Source of the DNA: Stramonita haemastoma
Lineage: Eukaryota > Mollusca > Gastropoda > Neogastropoda > Muricidae
Assembly: GCA_030674155.1 (NCBI GenBank)
Contig: CM060325.1
Location: forward strand, 17,174,036-17,186,535
Direction: 5' to 3'
DNA length: 12,500 nt
Within the stretch, counting starts at the first letter, position 1. Every line of letters starts with the position of its first letter. Both the position numbers and the translations under genes were made by a program. The notes under the pieces were generated by a model. It did not search any database. It saw nothing but the letters and a program-made list of their open reading frames with translations, and was not told the origin of the DNA. This document shows, one piece after another, positions 1 to 9,989 of the stretch.

Positions 1-315
1 TCATAAAAAAGGCAATCAAATGTTCAGAATGGGAAAATTAAGATTCGAAAATGATCTGACAAAGAACCCCTCCCAAAAATCAACAAAAACAACAAAACAA
101 AACAAACAGGGGTTCAACGATATAATTCAATAAAATACGATACAATACAATACAATACAATACACATTGTTTATGAATCAATCCGTATCAGAAAACTAGT
201 GGAAAACTGTCAGGGATGAACAAGGAAAGCTGCACATAGGTCCTCGTTAATGCACACTATCTTTCTTTTGTATGCTACCTCGACCAAATCTTGAACCGGC
301 CAAAGACTAGGTCTT
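1..315. other. AT-rich intergenic sequence with a short ATACA repeat
   Basis: No coding or RNA signal is visible. A-rich sequence at about 80-115 is followed by a small pentanucleotide run, (ATACA)n, at about 140-163. That kind of run is common as a retroposon tail, so it may be the 3' end of an element lying further left, but no element body is recognisable here. The rest is unremarkable AT-rich sequence. Confidence 0.5.
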
Positions 316-672
316 TTATTTTATTTCTTATTCTTTTATTCCGAGGATAATGGAATAAGCACTAGTGTGCTTTTTTTTTTTACATCAAGTCCCTGTGTGC
401 ATGCAGTTTAGTAAAGGTTGTCATGTGTTCTCGTCGGCACACAACGGCCTACTCTCCCGAAATGCGGAACAGGTTTTAACGTGTGCGCAAGATGGTCTGC
501 GTGCGTTCGCACACAGGACCGATTTATAGTCTCATCCGAAGGAATTTTGAGGGGAGTGGAGTCGACACTTACGTTTACTCCAGAGGAAAAATCCTCTTGA
601 ACGAGATTCGAATCCGGGTCAGCAGATCATGAGCGCATTGCACATCACTCTAACCATCAGGCTCTCCCCGCC
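316..672 (-). mobile_element. tRNA-derived SINE, minus strand, with the gatgagac..ataaa central block
   Basis: Read on the minus strand, it starts with a tRNA-like head. The A-box-like gagcctgatggt is complementary to 653-664 and the B-box-like gattcgaatc to 605-614. The spacing is about 50 nt, longer than the usual 44. The body holds ttcggatgagactataaa (complement of 523-540) and ttgcgcacacgttaaaacct (complement of 471-490). Both match the central block of the plus-strand element at 1717-1940. The element continues through gcatgcacacagggacttg and an 11-A run (about 370-380), then ccattatcctcgg, and ends in an AAATAAA-type tail near 316-340. Length is about 355 bp, typical of a SINE. It is diverged, so probably old and inactive. 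The exact 3' end and target-site duplications are not resolved. Confidence 0.7.
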
Positions 673-869
673 CCCCTTCCCCCTCCACTCATGTCAGGAT
701 ATGCATTTTCGACCCTCCCCCGAAAAAAGGCAGTCCACACTGGTTCTCCCCATTACAAAAAAAATTTACCCAACTTAATAGTATTCTCCGCATTTAGAAG
801 TGAAAGCGTACCCTTTTATTCGCAGTCATCAACAGAACTCCAGTCTCACACCCTTGCTCACTGTGCCCA
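673..869. other. Unassigned sequence between a SINE and repeat copy C1
   Basis: C-rich at 665-690 and 713-722, otherwise ordinary. The short open frames here (up to 72 codons) overlap each other in different frames and have no recognisable protein similarity. I see nothing to annotate. Confidence 0.4.
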
Positions 870-1384
870 TAGCGTTAATGGTAAAACAGTCACCCTGTTC
901 CCATCATGAGATAACAACAACAACAAGAACAACAAGAACAAAAAGTCTGGGTATCAACTGTCCACACCCACCCAACTTCGCTTCTGGAACCTAAATGTCT
1001 GGAACAGCGCTTGGATTGGTTTCACAGCTAAAAAGTTCCAGTCTAACGCCAGCAAAGCAGTTTCCTATTGTCTTTCCACCTCTGATCCCGTCCCTCCATT
1101 AGCTGCTTTTGGATTGATGATTCTTTTTTTCCGCAGCCTTCATTCAGGCGTAGTCACAAAACGCCAGCTGCTGTGCCTGGGGGCTTCACACTGGGAGTTG
1201 GACACTGTAAACAGCGTATCAGCTTACATCAGCAGCACACGTCACTATGATGCAGAGACAGAGGGCTAAATGGGGGCCAGGATGGGCAAGATTATATTAT
1301 TATGGAGGGGGGACTTGAGAGCAGTGGGGAGGGAGGGAGGGAGTGATGCCAGTTGGTTGATTAGAAAAAACTATCTGGTAATGA
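870..1384. repeat. Unnamed dispersed repeat family, copy C1
   Basis: Colinear similarity with 2060-2480 (C2) and 6630-7023 (C3) defines this copy; I do not recognise the family. Anchors in order are: cgttaatgg (about 873); atcatgagataa (gagataa at 908-914); gtctaacgcca (1041-1051), followed by a diverged block ending in ttagctgctttt near 1110; acgccagctgctgtgcctgg (1161-1180), continuing to actgtaaacag (about 1204-1214) and cttacatc; gccaggatgggcaagatta (about 1276-1294); and tgatgccagttggttgatt (1344-1362). Between the first anchors it carries an (AAC)n/(AAG)-rich insertion at about 915-940, which explains its greater length. No open frame is shared by the copies and no tRNA promoter is visible. 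Orientation is unknown. It could be a degenerate DNA transposon, a SINE body or a segmental-duplication remnant. Confidence 0.55.
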
Positions 1385-1484
1385 CGTTGATCGAAAAGTC
1401 TATCTGATAATGATGTCAGTTGGTTCGTTAGAAAATCTATCTGGTAATAACGTCAGTTATTTACTCAAAACGTCTGTCTGGTTG
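1344..1484 (+). repeat. Four-copy imperfect tandem repeat, unit about 37 bp
   Basis: Four units follow head to tail: 1344-1381 (38 bp), 1382-1410 (29 bp, internally deleted), 1411-1447 (37 bp) and 1448-1484 (37 bp). Each has the form tgatgtcagttggttgatta, then gaaaa, then ctatctggtaa. The last unit is the most diverged. The first unit is the end of repeat copy C1. Copy C2 has a single counterpart of this unit at about 2439-2475, so the tandem expansion happened only here. Confidence 0.8.
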
Positions 1485-1716
1485 TCAAGTTGTTCCTTTC
1501 TATGACACTTGAAGGGAAGCTTCTGTAAAACCAACAACTCATTTTGGGAATCTGAACTGGCAAGTTGGCCATATAGCTGTTGATAGTTTTCGTTGGTTTC
1601 CTTTTCTTTCTGTTCAGTTTTCCTTTCTTTCATGTATTCTGTTTTCTCTCTCCTATATTGCCGTTGTCTTTTACCCTCAACCTGTATCCTTATAATTTTT
1701 TTGTGATTTTCTTGTC
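1485..1716. other. T-rich unassigned sequence
   Basis: Pyrimidine-rich sequence with tttcctttc/ctttctttc runs at about 1595-1655. No gene, RNA or repeat similarity within the window is visible. Confidence 0.4.
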
Positions 1717-1940
1717 TTTGGTGGTCTAAAGGTAAGTCACCCGCCTAGAGAGCTCTAAACAGAAATACAGGCTTGATTTCTCTTTGCGCCCACAATTTTT
1801 CCTCATCCATAAGACCCTGACTGGTGGTCTGAGTGTTCGTCTTTTGAATGAGACGATAAACCCAGGCCCGGGTGCAACACGTATTTACCGCACGTAAAAG
1901 AACCTACGGCCCAAAAAAAGTTGTCCCTGGCAAAAAAAAA
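1717..1940 (+). mobile_element. tRNA-derived SINE, plus strand, truncated in an A-rich stretch
   Basis: The A box tggtctaaaggt (1722-1733) fits the Pol III consensus TRGYNNARNGG. The B-box position holds a decayed ggcttgatttc (1770-1780). The body then has ctggtggtctgagtgttcgt (about 1820-1839), aatgagacgataaa (1847-1860), gcacgtaaaagaacctacgg (1890-1909) and ttgtccctggcaaaa (1921-1935). These blocks are shared with the minus-strand element at 316-672, and I recall the same order from molluscan SINEs. The 3' part that should follow is missing: the sequence runs into nine A's and then into an oppositely oriented element. The degraded B box suggests it is no longer transcribed from its own promoter. 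Confidence 0.72.
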
Positions 1941-1944
1941 TTAC

Positions 1945-2045
1945 ACTTAGTCCCAGCGTGCATGCGGTTTTGGTTGCTGAAACATGGGTTCGAACCTGCG
2001 CGGTCAGATCGCAACCTGCAACGCTCTAACCACCAGGCCACCCCG
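1945..2045 (-). mobile_element. tRNA-like SINE head with short tail, minus strand
   Basis: On the minus strand the A box tggcctggtggt (complement of 2029-2040) and the B box ggttcgaaccc-type core (complement of 1986-1996) start 44 nt apart, exactly the tRNA spacing. This is the second-best Pol III promoter in the window. After the B box it reads aaaccgcatgcacgctggga and ctaagtgtaa, then T-rich. A very similar end (ctgcatgcacacagggactt) occurs near the 3' end of the element at 316-672, so the same family is likely. It lacks the gatgagac central block. It is therefore either internally deleted or a short tRNA-only type. It is not a tRNA gene: there is no acceptor-stem match and the D-stem is imperfect. 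Confidence 0.65.
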
Positions 2046-2059
2046 TCATCCATCCATCC

Positions 2060-2580
<521 letters not shown>

Positions 2581-2960
2581 TCGTGTTTCTTTGTATCTTG
2601 TTAACATGTATGAGCAGGGATAAGTGTGCATTAGCATGCGAATATCAAGTAACAACAACAGCATCGTCAATAACAAAACAAATCAGCTGTACAGAACCAT
2701 TTACTTGTGCCCCTTCCTCTTAGAGAATTTTCACTGCACCTTATCAAGCAAACAAGAAAGCAGTCGATGGCCATGTTTGTCTCCAAAAGTGGCTCAATAC
2801 AAACATTTAAAAAAATGGACATCAATTACTAGGCAATATAGATCTATGCGTGTGCGTAAATAGGTTGACCTTTGCTATTGTTGATGCCATTGCTATTGCA
2901 ACTTTACAACGTCTGTTGCTGGTATGAAAAGAACAGCACTTTGTATATGCAGTTTTATTT
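2581..2960. other. Unassigned AT-rich sequence
   Basis: Contains a minor AAC-rich patch at about 2648-2680 and no other structure that I can see. No coding or RNA signal. The segment ttttatttcttcgaggatat just beyond it (2971-2990) resembles the SINE 3' end near 334-350. Confidence 0.4.
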
Positions 2961-2998
2961 CATTTCTTTGTTTTATTTCTTCGAGGATATTGCAGTTA

Positions 2999-3055
2999 TA
3001 ACTAATTAAACCATAAACTAAATTATAAACTAAATTACCAACTCAATTAAAAAGT
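2999..3055 (+). repeat. Short degenerate tandem repeat, unit about 12-14 bp
   Basis: Successive imperfect copies of a motif like ataaactaaatt: taactaattaaacc, ataaactaaattat, aaactaaattacca, actcaattaaa. AT-rich and with few copies. Confidence 0.6.
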
Positions 3056-3384
3056 CTTTCTCTGTGGGGATGCCAGGGGCATGTCAGTATAAATTAGCAT
3101 CCCCACCTTCTGTAAATTCTGTGCTAGGAATTCCCTCTTATACATCCGTCTCTCTGTTTCTACCTTGCTCGTTTTCTTCCTGTCACCACCTTCCTGTCTA
3201 TGTTGTCCACTATCTTGCCTTTAAAAACAAAAAAGACTTAAAGGGGAACAAGTCTGTCCCATGCCGAAGTCGAAAGTTAGGTGCTTATCAGGTGCTTAAT
3301 GGCAACGCAACGTGTTTTCACTTATAACACTTAACTACTGTTCTAGTAGTTTCTGTCGAGTGTTCGACAAAGAAAAACTTTTTT
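3056..3384. other. Unassigned sequence upstream of the 33-bp array
   Basis: Mixed-composition sequence with no recognised repeat, promoter or RNA. Open frames here are under 90 codons and show no family features. Confidence 0.4.
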
Positions 3385-4812
3385 TAAAATATCAAATTAA
3401 AGAAATAATGAAAATAAAGAGTCTAAAATGTAAAGAGATAACAAAAATAATCAGTCAAAATGCAGAGAAAATAACGGAAATAGATAATCTAAATTGCAAA
3501 GAAATTCCAAAAATAAACGGTGTAAAATGTAAAACATAACGGAAATAAAGAGTCTATAATGTAAAGAAGTAACACAAATTTGCAATGTAAATAGCAGAGA
3601 AATAGCAAAAATATATAGTCTAAACTGTAAACAAAATAATAGATAAACTAAAATGTAAAGAAATAACAAAGATCAATGATATAAAACGTAAATAAAATAA
3701 CGAAAATACATATTGTGTAAATAGTAAAGAAATAACAAAAATAAACAGTCTAAAATATCAAGAAATTTCTATAGTGAATAGTATCAAGAAAAAAACAACA
3801 GACAGACTAGTGTAAAATGTCAAGAAGTAACAAAAATAGAGAGTCTAAAATGTGAAAAAATAACAGAAATAAATATTCTAGAATATGATAAAATAAGAAT
3901 AAACAGTCATAAATATGTAAAAATAGCCAAAAAAATAGTCTAAAATATGAAAAAAAAATTTAATGATTAGTCTAGAATATGAAAAATTAGTGAAAATAAA
4001 TAGTCTAAAATATGACACAAAAAACAACAATAAATAGTCTAAGATATGAAAAAAATAAGGAAAATAGTCTAAAATGTGACAAAATAACGAAAATAAACAG
4101 TCTAAAATTTGAAAAAGAAATAACAAAAAGGGATAGTCTAACATGTCAAGAAATATATATCAATAACCTAAAATGTAAGGAAATAACAAAAATAAAAAGT
4201 CTAAAATATAAATAACTAATATAATCAGTCTAAAATGTCAGAATAATCATAAAATAAATAATCTCAAACGTAAAGAAATAAAAAAAAATACATAGGTCTA
4301 GTCTAAAATGTAAAAAAAAAATTTTAAACTATCAAAAATATATTGTCAAAAGTGTAGAGAAAGCAACAAAATCAAACAGGTTAGAAAGTAAAGAAAGTAA
4401 CAAAAACAGATAGATCTAGTCTAAAATCTTAAAGAAAACATCGAAAATAAACAGTCTAATATATGACAAACTTACAAAAAATATATAGTCTAAAATAGGA
4501 AAAAGTAACGAAAATAGTCTAAAATAGGGGAAAAAACTACGAAAAATAAAATCTTAAAAGGTAAGAAAGAAAAATCTCAAGAAAATAACGAAAATAAAGT
4601 CTGAAATGTCAGGAAATATTTTTTGAAGTCCAAAATGTACAGAAATGATAAAAATAAAGTCTAAAGTTTTTTTTAGAAAATAACGAAAATAAAGTGTAAA
4701 ATGTAATTAAAAAAAAGAAAAAAAAAGAAAGAAAAAAACAAAGAAAACACACCGTCGAAAGTGCATAGAAATCACCAAAAAATTAAGATTCTAAAAACGC
4801 AACAAAACAACC
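3385..4812 (+). repeat. A-rich degenerate satellite, unit about 33 bp, about 1.4 kb
   Basis: The array repeats a consensus of about 33 bp: agtctaaaatgtaaagaaat followed by aacaaaaataaac. Clear units lie near 3420, 3485, 3545, 3610, 3730, 3840, 4050, 4095, 4170 and 4430. Units diverge by substitutions and small indels and become shorter and noisier after about 4500, fading into poly-A-rich sequence by 4700-4812. I estimate 35-40 units. The plus strand is almost devoid of C. Because 33 is divisible by three, short runs of in-frame units stay open: on the plus strand they give an 11-residue period like SLKCKEITKIN, on the minus strand a hydrophobic LDYLFLLF-like period. Frequent frame changes and stops argue against translation. 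Confidence 0.85.
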
Positions 4813-4871
4813 TCTCCACTAACAACAGTGCGTCTCTCAAGCAACCGGTACTCATAGCCATCCCTCGTTTT

Positions 4872-4963
4872 CAGCCAATCCCCAAACCGGAGACAAATCC
4901 CTCCTAAAGACGACAGTTAAGATGGAACACTCCACTGCACTGCAGTAACGGCTAGTTTTTCAA
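4872..4963. repeat. Short dispersed repeat, copy A (partner at 10700-10788)
   Basis: Matches 10700-10788 in the same orientation. Shared blocks in order: cagccaatccccaa, ccggaga, a divergent stretch, gacag-taagatggaa, then cactg..taac and gtttttc-ac. Similarity is not evident on either side. I see no tRNA promoter and no coding signal. Origin unknown: it may be a fragment of a larger mobile element. Confidence 0.6.
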
Positions 4964-5233
4964 CATTCACCTGGTGTCTCGGGGGCAGGGGAAAAGAAAG
5001 AAAGAAGAGACACCGAAGCCACTAGCAAAACGCGTTTAACTTCTGTCGAACAGCTTGTTGCTAAACTCTAGTTCTCCATCAACCTTCAACAAGATTTAGA
5101 CACAAGCCATTAGAAGAATTACGACGAATCACCATGAAAATTAATTTGGGAACATTACAGTTTTCGTGCATGTGAATTTCCTTAAAAAAAAATTTGCGTG
5201 AGAAAACCCCGTGAGGGTGATGATTCAGATTAT
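4964..5233. other. Unassigned sequence
   Basis: Ordinary mixed sequence with a small GAAA-rich patch near 4995-5008. No gene or RNA is supported. Confidence 0.4.
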
Positions 5234-5316
5234 GTGTGTGTGTGCGCGTGTGTGCGTGCGCGCAGGCGCGAGTGCATATCTTGTGTGAGTGCTTTTGCGT
5301 CTATATGTGGGTGTGC
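5234..5316 (+). repeat. GT/CG-rich low-complexity tract
   Basis: Alternating purine-pyrimidine sequence (tgtgtgtgtgcgcgtgtgtg, then gcgcgc-type steps at 5255-5272) of the type able to adopt Z-DNA. It is degenerate compared with the longer tracts near 10800 and 11830. Confidence 0.75.
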
Positions 5317-5879
5317 ACTCTCGAATGCATATACGTAATAACTGTCATTTGCATTGGTACATGTTCATAGATTTTTATAAAAGTTAAAACCATCTTTTTT
5401 TTTTAACCAGTATTATTCTTATGCACGGAATAACCGTATATTCAATTAAGAAAAAGTCAAAATAGAATAAATGAGCTAAGGGCACATCAGATCACTGTTC
5501 TAGGTATCACACGGAAAGAAAAAACCAACAAAGATGATGTTACAACAAAACCATTTTGGATTAAGAGGGAAAGCAAATAGCCTGGATGGCCCAAAGAAAA
5601 ACAAAGATATGCACGTAACCTGAAAAAGAAAAATATGTACGAAAAAGAGACAAATAGTTTGTGGCAGAAGACGACTGCTGTAAAAGGTACATGGGAAAAT
5701 GTCAAAAGAGCTGGGAGAGGGGGGGGGACGGGTGGTGTTGCCGTGAGAAGGCCTTCTCTTAATAGTTTGCTCCTACAACTACAGCTTTCATAGCCCCCCA
5801 CTCCCACCCCCCATCCCCCCAACCCCTTACTCTCAAAAGACATTGGGTACCCATGTCGGTTGACAAAGGTGTTCCCATA
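5317..5879. other. Unassigned sequence with G-rich and C-rich patches
   Basis: Holds a short poly-T (5394-5404), a run of nine G's at 5719-5727 and a C-rich stretch at 5795-5825. A 118-codon minus-strand open frame here (5487-5843) has no recognisable domain and includes low-complexity translation of the C/G runs, so I do not call it a gene. Confidence 0.45.
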
Positions 5880-6125
5880 ACCTATGGGTCGTAGGGGACC
5901 GGGGTGTCAGAGACCTCATCAGCTTCTACAGTGGCCAGTATATTGAGGGCGGCGCCCATCTCCTCTCCCTTGCTGCTTCACCTTCCCTGACTCTAAAGAG
6001 GGTGGGTACTCATTGACAGCTGGGTGAACTGGGGGATTGTACTGAAGCCAAAACGGCAAGCAGTCACCCACCCAATTAAGTGGTAACCACGCTCAGTGCT
6101 ACCTGACCACTGAGGTATCCCGTCC
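5880..6125 (-). mobile_element. Probable tRNA-derived SINE, minus strand
   Basis: On the minus strand a good A box, tacctcagtggt (complement of 6106-6117), is followed by tRNA-like caggtagcactgagcgtgg. No convincing B box is present at the expected distance. The body contains the complement of gggtactcattgacagctgg (6004-6023) and gtgaactggggg, a segment resembling one that I recall downstream of tRNA heads in many invertebrate and fish SINEs. It continues through cagggaaggtgaagcagc to about 5880, where the 3' end is not defined. Family membership is not resolved. Confidence 0.5.
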
Positions 6126-6629
6126 CCCTACTCTCAACAAAAACAGGTCCGCCTAACCTGCACAATCCTTACTGATCACCTGCATCAAGTGTTCCCACAT
6201 TTCTTTTCCATCTTAATTTCTATCGGGTTAAACTGGTCTTTATTCAGCTAATTTTTTTTTTTTACGAAGCACACATATTGCGACAGGACAGCAAGTATTC
6301 CTATCTCAGTCTCGTCTAGATCCAATCATTATATACAAATCCTGACTTTACATAACTACAAGAACTGACTCTTGAATAAACCAGATATAAGAACAACAAC
6401 GCATTGAAGCATAGCAACTAAACAACATAGATTTTTGCTTCAGAATATACGAGCAATCATTGATTCATTTGCCTCTCAATCACCCAGAGTGAATGTACAG
6501 AGAGTAAATGATTTTTTTCCTGTATTGTTTTATTTTTTTCGCAACAAGTTTGCACTATGAAACCAAAATAATAAAAAACGAATTCAGTACTGTACTAGCA
6601 TGCATGACGCATGCCAACTTTGTCCAGGG
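6126..6629. other. Unassigned AT-rich sequence
   Basis: Contains T-runs (6251-6263, 6510-6540) and a small palindromic patch gcatgcatgacgcatgc near 6599-6615. No gene, RNA or repeat similarity within the window is seen. Confidence 0.4.
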
Positions 6630-7023
6630 TGTTAATGATATTCAACAATCCTCTCGCTCTCATCAATGATGAGATAAGACTTGCAGTCAACTGTCCCTGC
6701 TAACTGATAGGCTCGTGGAGCACATTTCTGGTAGTGCTGGGTTCAGTTTCCCTGCCCATCGTTTCGGTCTAACGCCACACCGCTTCCCAATGTGCAGTCC
6801 TTTCTGATCTCTCCCATTTGCTGCTTCGATGAGCAACGACAGAGTGGTGACAACAGTAAGATCTGATACTGTGCAGCGGTTTCCTCCCTTGTATGCTGCT
6901 CGGATTGCAGTTACTATATTTAGAAGAGGGGTTGGGATGGTCAAAAAGTGTCAAAAAAACAATATCACTTTGCGTCAGCACGATGAAGATTGAGCCGTCC
7001 AAATTAGGAGAGGATGGGTATAT
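6630..7023. repeat. Unnamed dispersed repeat family, copy C3
   Basis: Colinear with C1 and C2: tgttaatgatattc (about 6631); gctctcatcaatgatgagataa (gagataa at 6671-6677); gtctaacgcca (6767-6777), followed by cttcccaatgtg..tttctgatctctcccatttgctgctt (to about 6828); ggggttggga..tgtcaaaaa..atcactttgcgtca (about 6928-6978); and gaggatggg (about 7010-7018). It stops at a (GA)n tract, just as C2 stops at (CT)n. The gagataa-to-gtctaacgcca spacing is about 96 bp, against about 133 in C1 where an AAC-rich insert lies between. Overlapping minus-strand frames of 77-85 codons are incidental. Confidence 0.5.
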
Positions 7024-7275
<252 letters not shown>

Positions 7276-7385
7276 GTATTTTGGTGAGGGGAAAAAACAA
7301 AACAAAAACAACAACAACCCAATAACAACAACAAAAATTACTCAGATACACAAATATAACCTACGACAACAATATATACTCTTAT

Positions 7386-7612
<227 letters not shown>

Positions 7613-7746
7613 TTTGAGAATTACGTCATTTTATGGACCAAACAGTTTCAGGGGTATTGATTCTAATCAGTAAAAGCTGTTTGTTTTACTCTCAGTTTAC
7701 TGTACGTCGTTTTGTTCATTGTACACCCTGTTTAGTGTATGTTGTG

Positions 7747-8337
<591 letters not shown>

Positions 8338-8483
8338 TTATTTATTGTATTGTTTATTGTATGCTCACTGTATTGTTCTGTTGCTGCACACTTAGGAAAC
8401 GTCATCGTCTGGCTGGGAGTCAGGAATGCATGCACACATTGTCAATTAGTGTTCAAATTTCAGAGAGATAGGAACATAGAAAG

Positions 8484-8534
8484 AAAGACAGACTGACAGA
8501 CAGACAGACAGAGAGATGGATGGATAAATGGATG
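8484..8534 (+). repeat. GACA/GATG tetranucleotide tract
   Basis: aaagacagactgacagacag continuing as gacagacagagagatggatggataaatggatg. A short degenerate GACA then GATG repeat. Confidence 0.85.
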
Positions 8535-8607
8535 AAAAACGAACACCCACGCGGGTGCGCGTGTACACAGACACACAGATCACTCACTCACTCACGCACA
8601 CATGCAC

Positions 8608-8670
8608 GCTCTCTGTCTCTCTCTCTCTCCATCTCTGTCTGTCTGTCTCTCTCCATCTGTCTGTCTGTCC

Positions 8671-8747
<77 letters not shown>
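8608..8747 (+). repeat. (CT)n/(CTGT)n microsatellite
   Basis: CT with CTGT and CCAT interruptions at 8609-8672, then pure CT to 8747. The overlapping SLSL/RERE open frames are repeat translations. Confidence 0.97.
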
Positions 8748-8749
<2 letters not shown>

Positions 8750-9034
8750 GACAGCTACTATGCTTGCTATCCCAAAGGGAGTCACAAAGTTACACAGAGT
8801 GTCTGTCACTGTGTGTCAACATACATCAGGGCAATGTAGAAACAGATTCAGGGGAAGGTGGGGGGACAGGTGCAATTAAAACGACCATAGGGAACACTGC
8901 AAGTTGACTGTCCAAACAAATCAACCCAAGAATGGATTTTAATCGATAGGACCGTTAATTTCATGCATTGGTTGCCATTCTTTTGCAAATGAGTGTCTGG
9001 AGAGCCCTCACTTGATTGAAGAGTACAAATGGCC
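8748..9034. other. Unassigned sequence
   Basis: Ordinary mixed sequence. No gene, RNA or repeat is supported. Confidence 0.4.
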
Positions 9035-9165
9035 TGCTTGTCAGCCGAGTGTTTACACCATTTTCATACATCATGTCACATGTGTGTCATTGCTTGTCAG
9101 ACCACTGTTTACACCAGTTCCATACATCATGTCCCACATTTGTTTCCATGCTTATCAGATGACTG
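9035..9165 (+). repeat. 2.3-copy direct repeat, unit 56-58 bp
   Basis: Unit 1 at 9035-9090 and unit 2 at 9091-9148 both run tgcttgtcag..gtttacacca, then catacatcatgtc..ca. A partial third unit (tgcttatcagatgactg) starts at 9149. This is a simple local tandem duplication, diverged by about a fifth. Confidence 0.85.
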
Positions 9166-9169
9166 GGGT

Positions 9170-9244
9170 ATCAGTGGTCTAGAGGTAACGAGCCTGCTTA
9201 GAAAACGAAAAGTCCGGGTCGTAAGTGTGCGGTGGTTCAATCTA
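9170..9244 (+). mobile_element. tRNA-like SINE head, plus strand
   Basis: The A box tggtctagaggt (9175-9186) is a perfect fit to TRGYNNARNGG. A B-box-like ggttcaatcta lies at 9234-9244. They are 59 nt apart, about 15 more than in a normal tRNA, so the head has an insertion or derives from a tRNA with a long variable arm. It resembles the head at 1717-1790 (gtggtctaaaggtaagtc and gcctagagag there; gtggtctagaggtaacgagc and gcttagaaaa here). No SINE central block follows; an A-rich tandem array starts right after the B box. Confidence 0.6.
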
Positions 9245-9440
9245 CGAAATATCCAAAATACAAAGCATCCAAAAAGACGAACATCCAAAATTCGAAACAT
9301 CTAACAGAAAAAATTTATAAAATACAAAACATCCAAAATGCAAAATCTCCAAAACATGAAACATCTAAAATACTAAAATATTCAAAATATCCAAAATATG
9401 AAACATCGAAAATACTAAATATCCAAATACGAAAAGTAAA
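9245..9440 (+). repeat. A-rich degenerate tandem array, unit about 15-16 bp
   Basis: About 12 imperfect copies of a motif like gaaacatccaaaatac. It is A-rich and G-poor like the 33-bp array at 3385-4812 but has half the period and a different core (catccaaaat versus gtctaaaatg). It begins immediately after a tRNA-like head. Confidence 0.75.
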
Positions 9441-9717
9441 ACATAAGGACGCAACACCCTGGGCTTCACTCCTGTACAGATTATGCAGTTGAAAAAACGG
9501 CCACAGCAGATGTGGCGTAAAAGCATAATCATGAAAATTTCCACTGGCTTGGACCCCTCCCTGGGAAAACCCCAAATCAAAAAACCCAACCCCGCTCTAC
9601 CTGAAATCTATCCTAGAATTGTCACGTCACGTAACTGTGGTTTACATGAGAAAATAGCATGTTGGGTTGGTCACCGAATAAAATAACTTTAGAAAGAAAA
9701 AAAAAGTATTCAAGACC
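9441..9717. other. Unassigned sequence between the 16-bp array and a retroposon tail
   Basis: Includes gacccctccctgggaaaacc at about 9551-9570 and A-rich patches. It could be the body of the element whose head is at 9170 and whose tail is at 9718, but I recognise no SINE block in it, so I leave it unassigned. Confidence 0.35.
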
Positions 9718-9777
9718 AAATAGAATAGATCTGGTTTGTTTTTCTAAGATAAAGCGCAATATAAATTCGATTTATTT
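9718..9777 (+). mobile_element. Retroposon 3' end (shared LINE/SINE tail), plus strand
   Basis: Contains tctggtttgtttttctaaga followed by taaagcgcaatataaattcg, then atttatttta. This aligns with the 3' ends of the LINE (complement of 7847-7902) and of the SINE at 11990-12050. It is followed at once by (TAG)n. Confidence 0.75.
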
Positions 9778-9797
9778 TAGTAGTAGTAGAAGTAGTA

Positions 9798-9860
<63 letters not shown>

Positions 9861-9873
9861 TAGTAGTAGTAGT
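9778..9873 (+). repeat. (TAG)n trinucleotide tail
   Basis: About 32 TAG units with AAG variants near the start. It directly follows a retroposon 3' end, so it is interpreted as an expanded tail. Confidence 0.95.
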
Positions 9874-9989
9874 ATCAATACGAGTATAACTGTTGGTACA
9901 GCAGGCAGCAAACCAGGTTTCTAGAGAAGGGACTGATGTGTAAAGGGTAATGGATGGGCCCTAAAACCAAAACAGCAAACCACTTAAAC

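Noticed and set aside
4012..4215. Plus-strand frame with an 11-residue repeat, a candidate repeat protein
   Set aside because: The open frame follows from the 33-bp period. It is broken by indels and stops every few units, and there is no start context or flanking exon evidence. The unusual period itself is kept as a finding.
3385..4812. Regularly spaced repeats resembling a CRISPR array
   Set aside because: Units are contiguous and degenerate with no unique spacers, and the window is clearly eukaryotic.
5487..5843. 118-codon minus-strand frame with a hydrophobic stretch (FFFFRLRAYLCF)
   Set aside because: It includes translated poly-G/C runs, has no signal or domain that I recognise, and lies in repeat-rich non-coding sequence.
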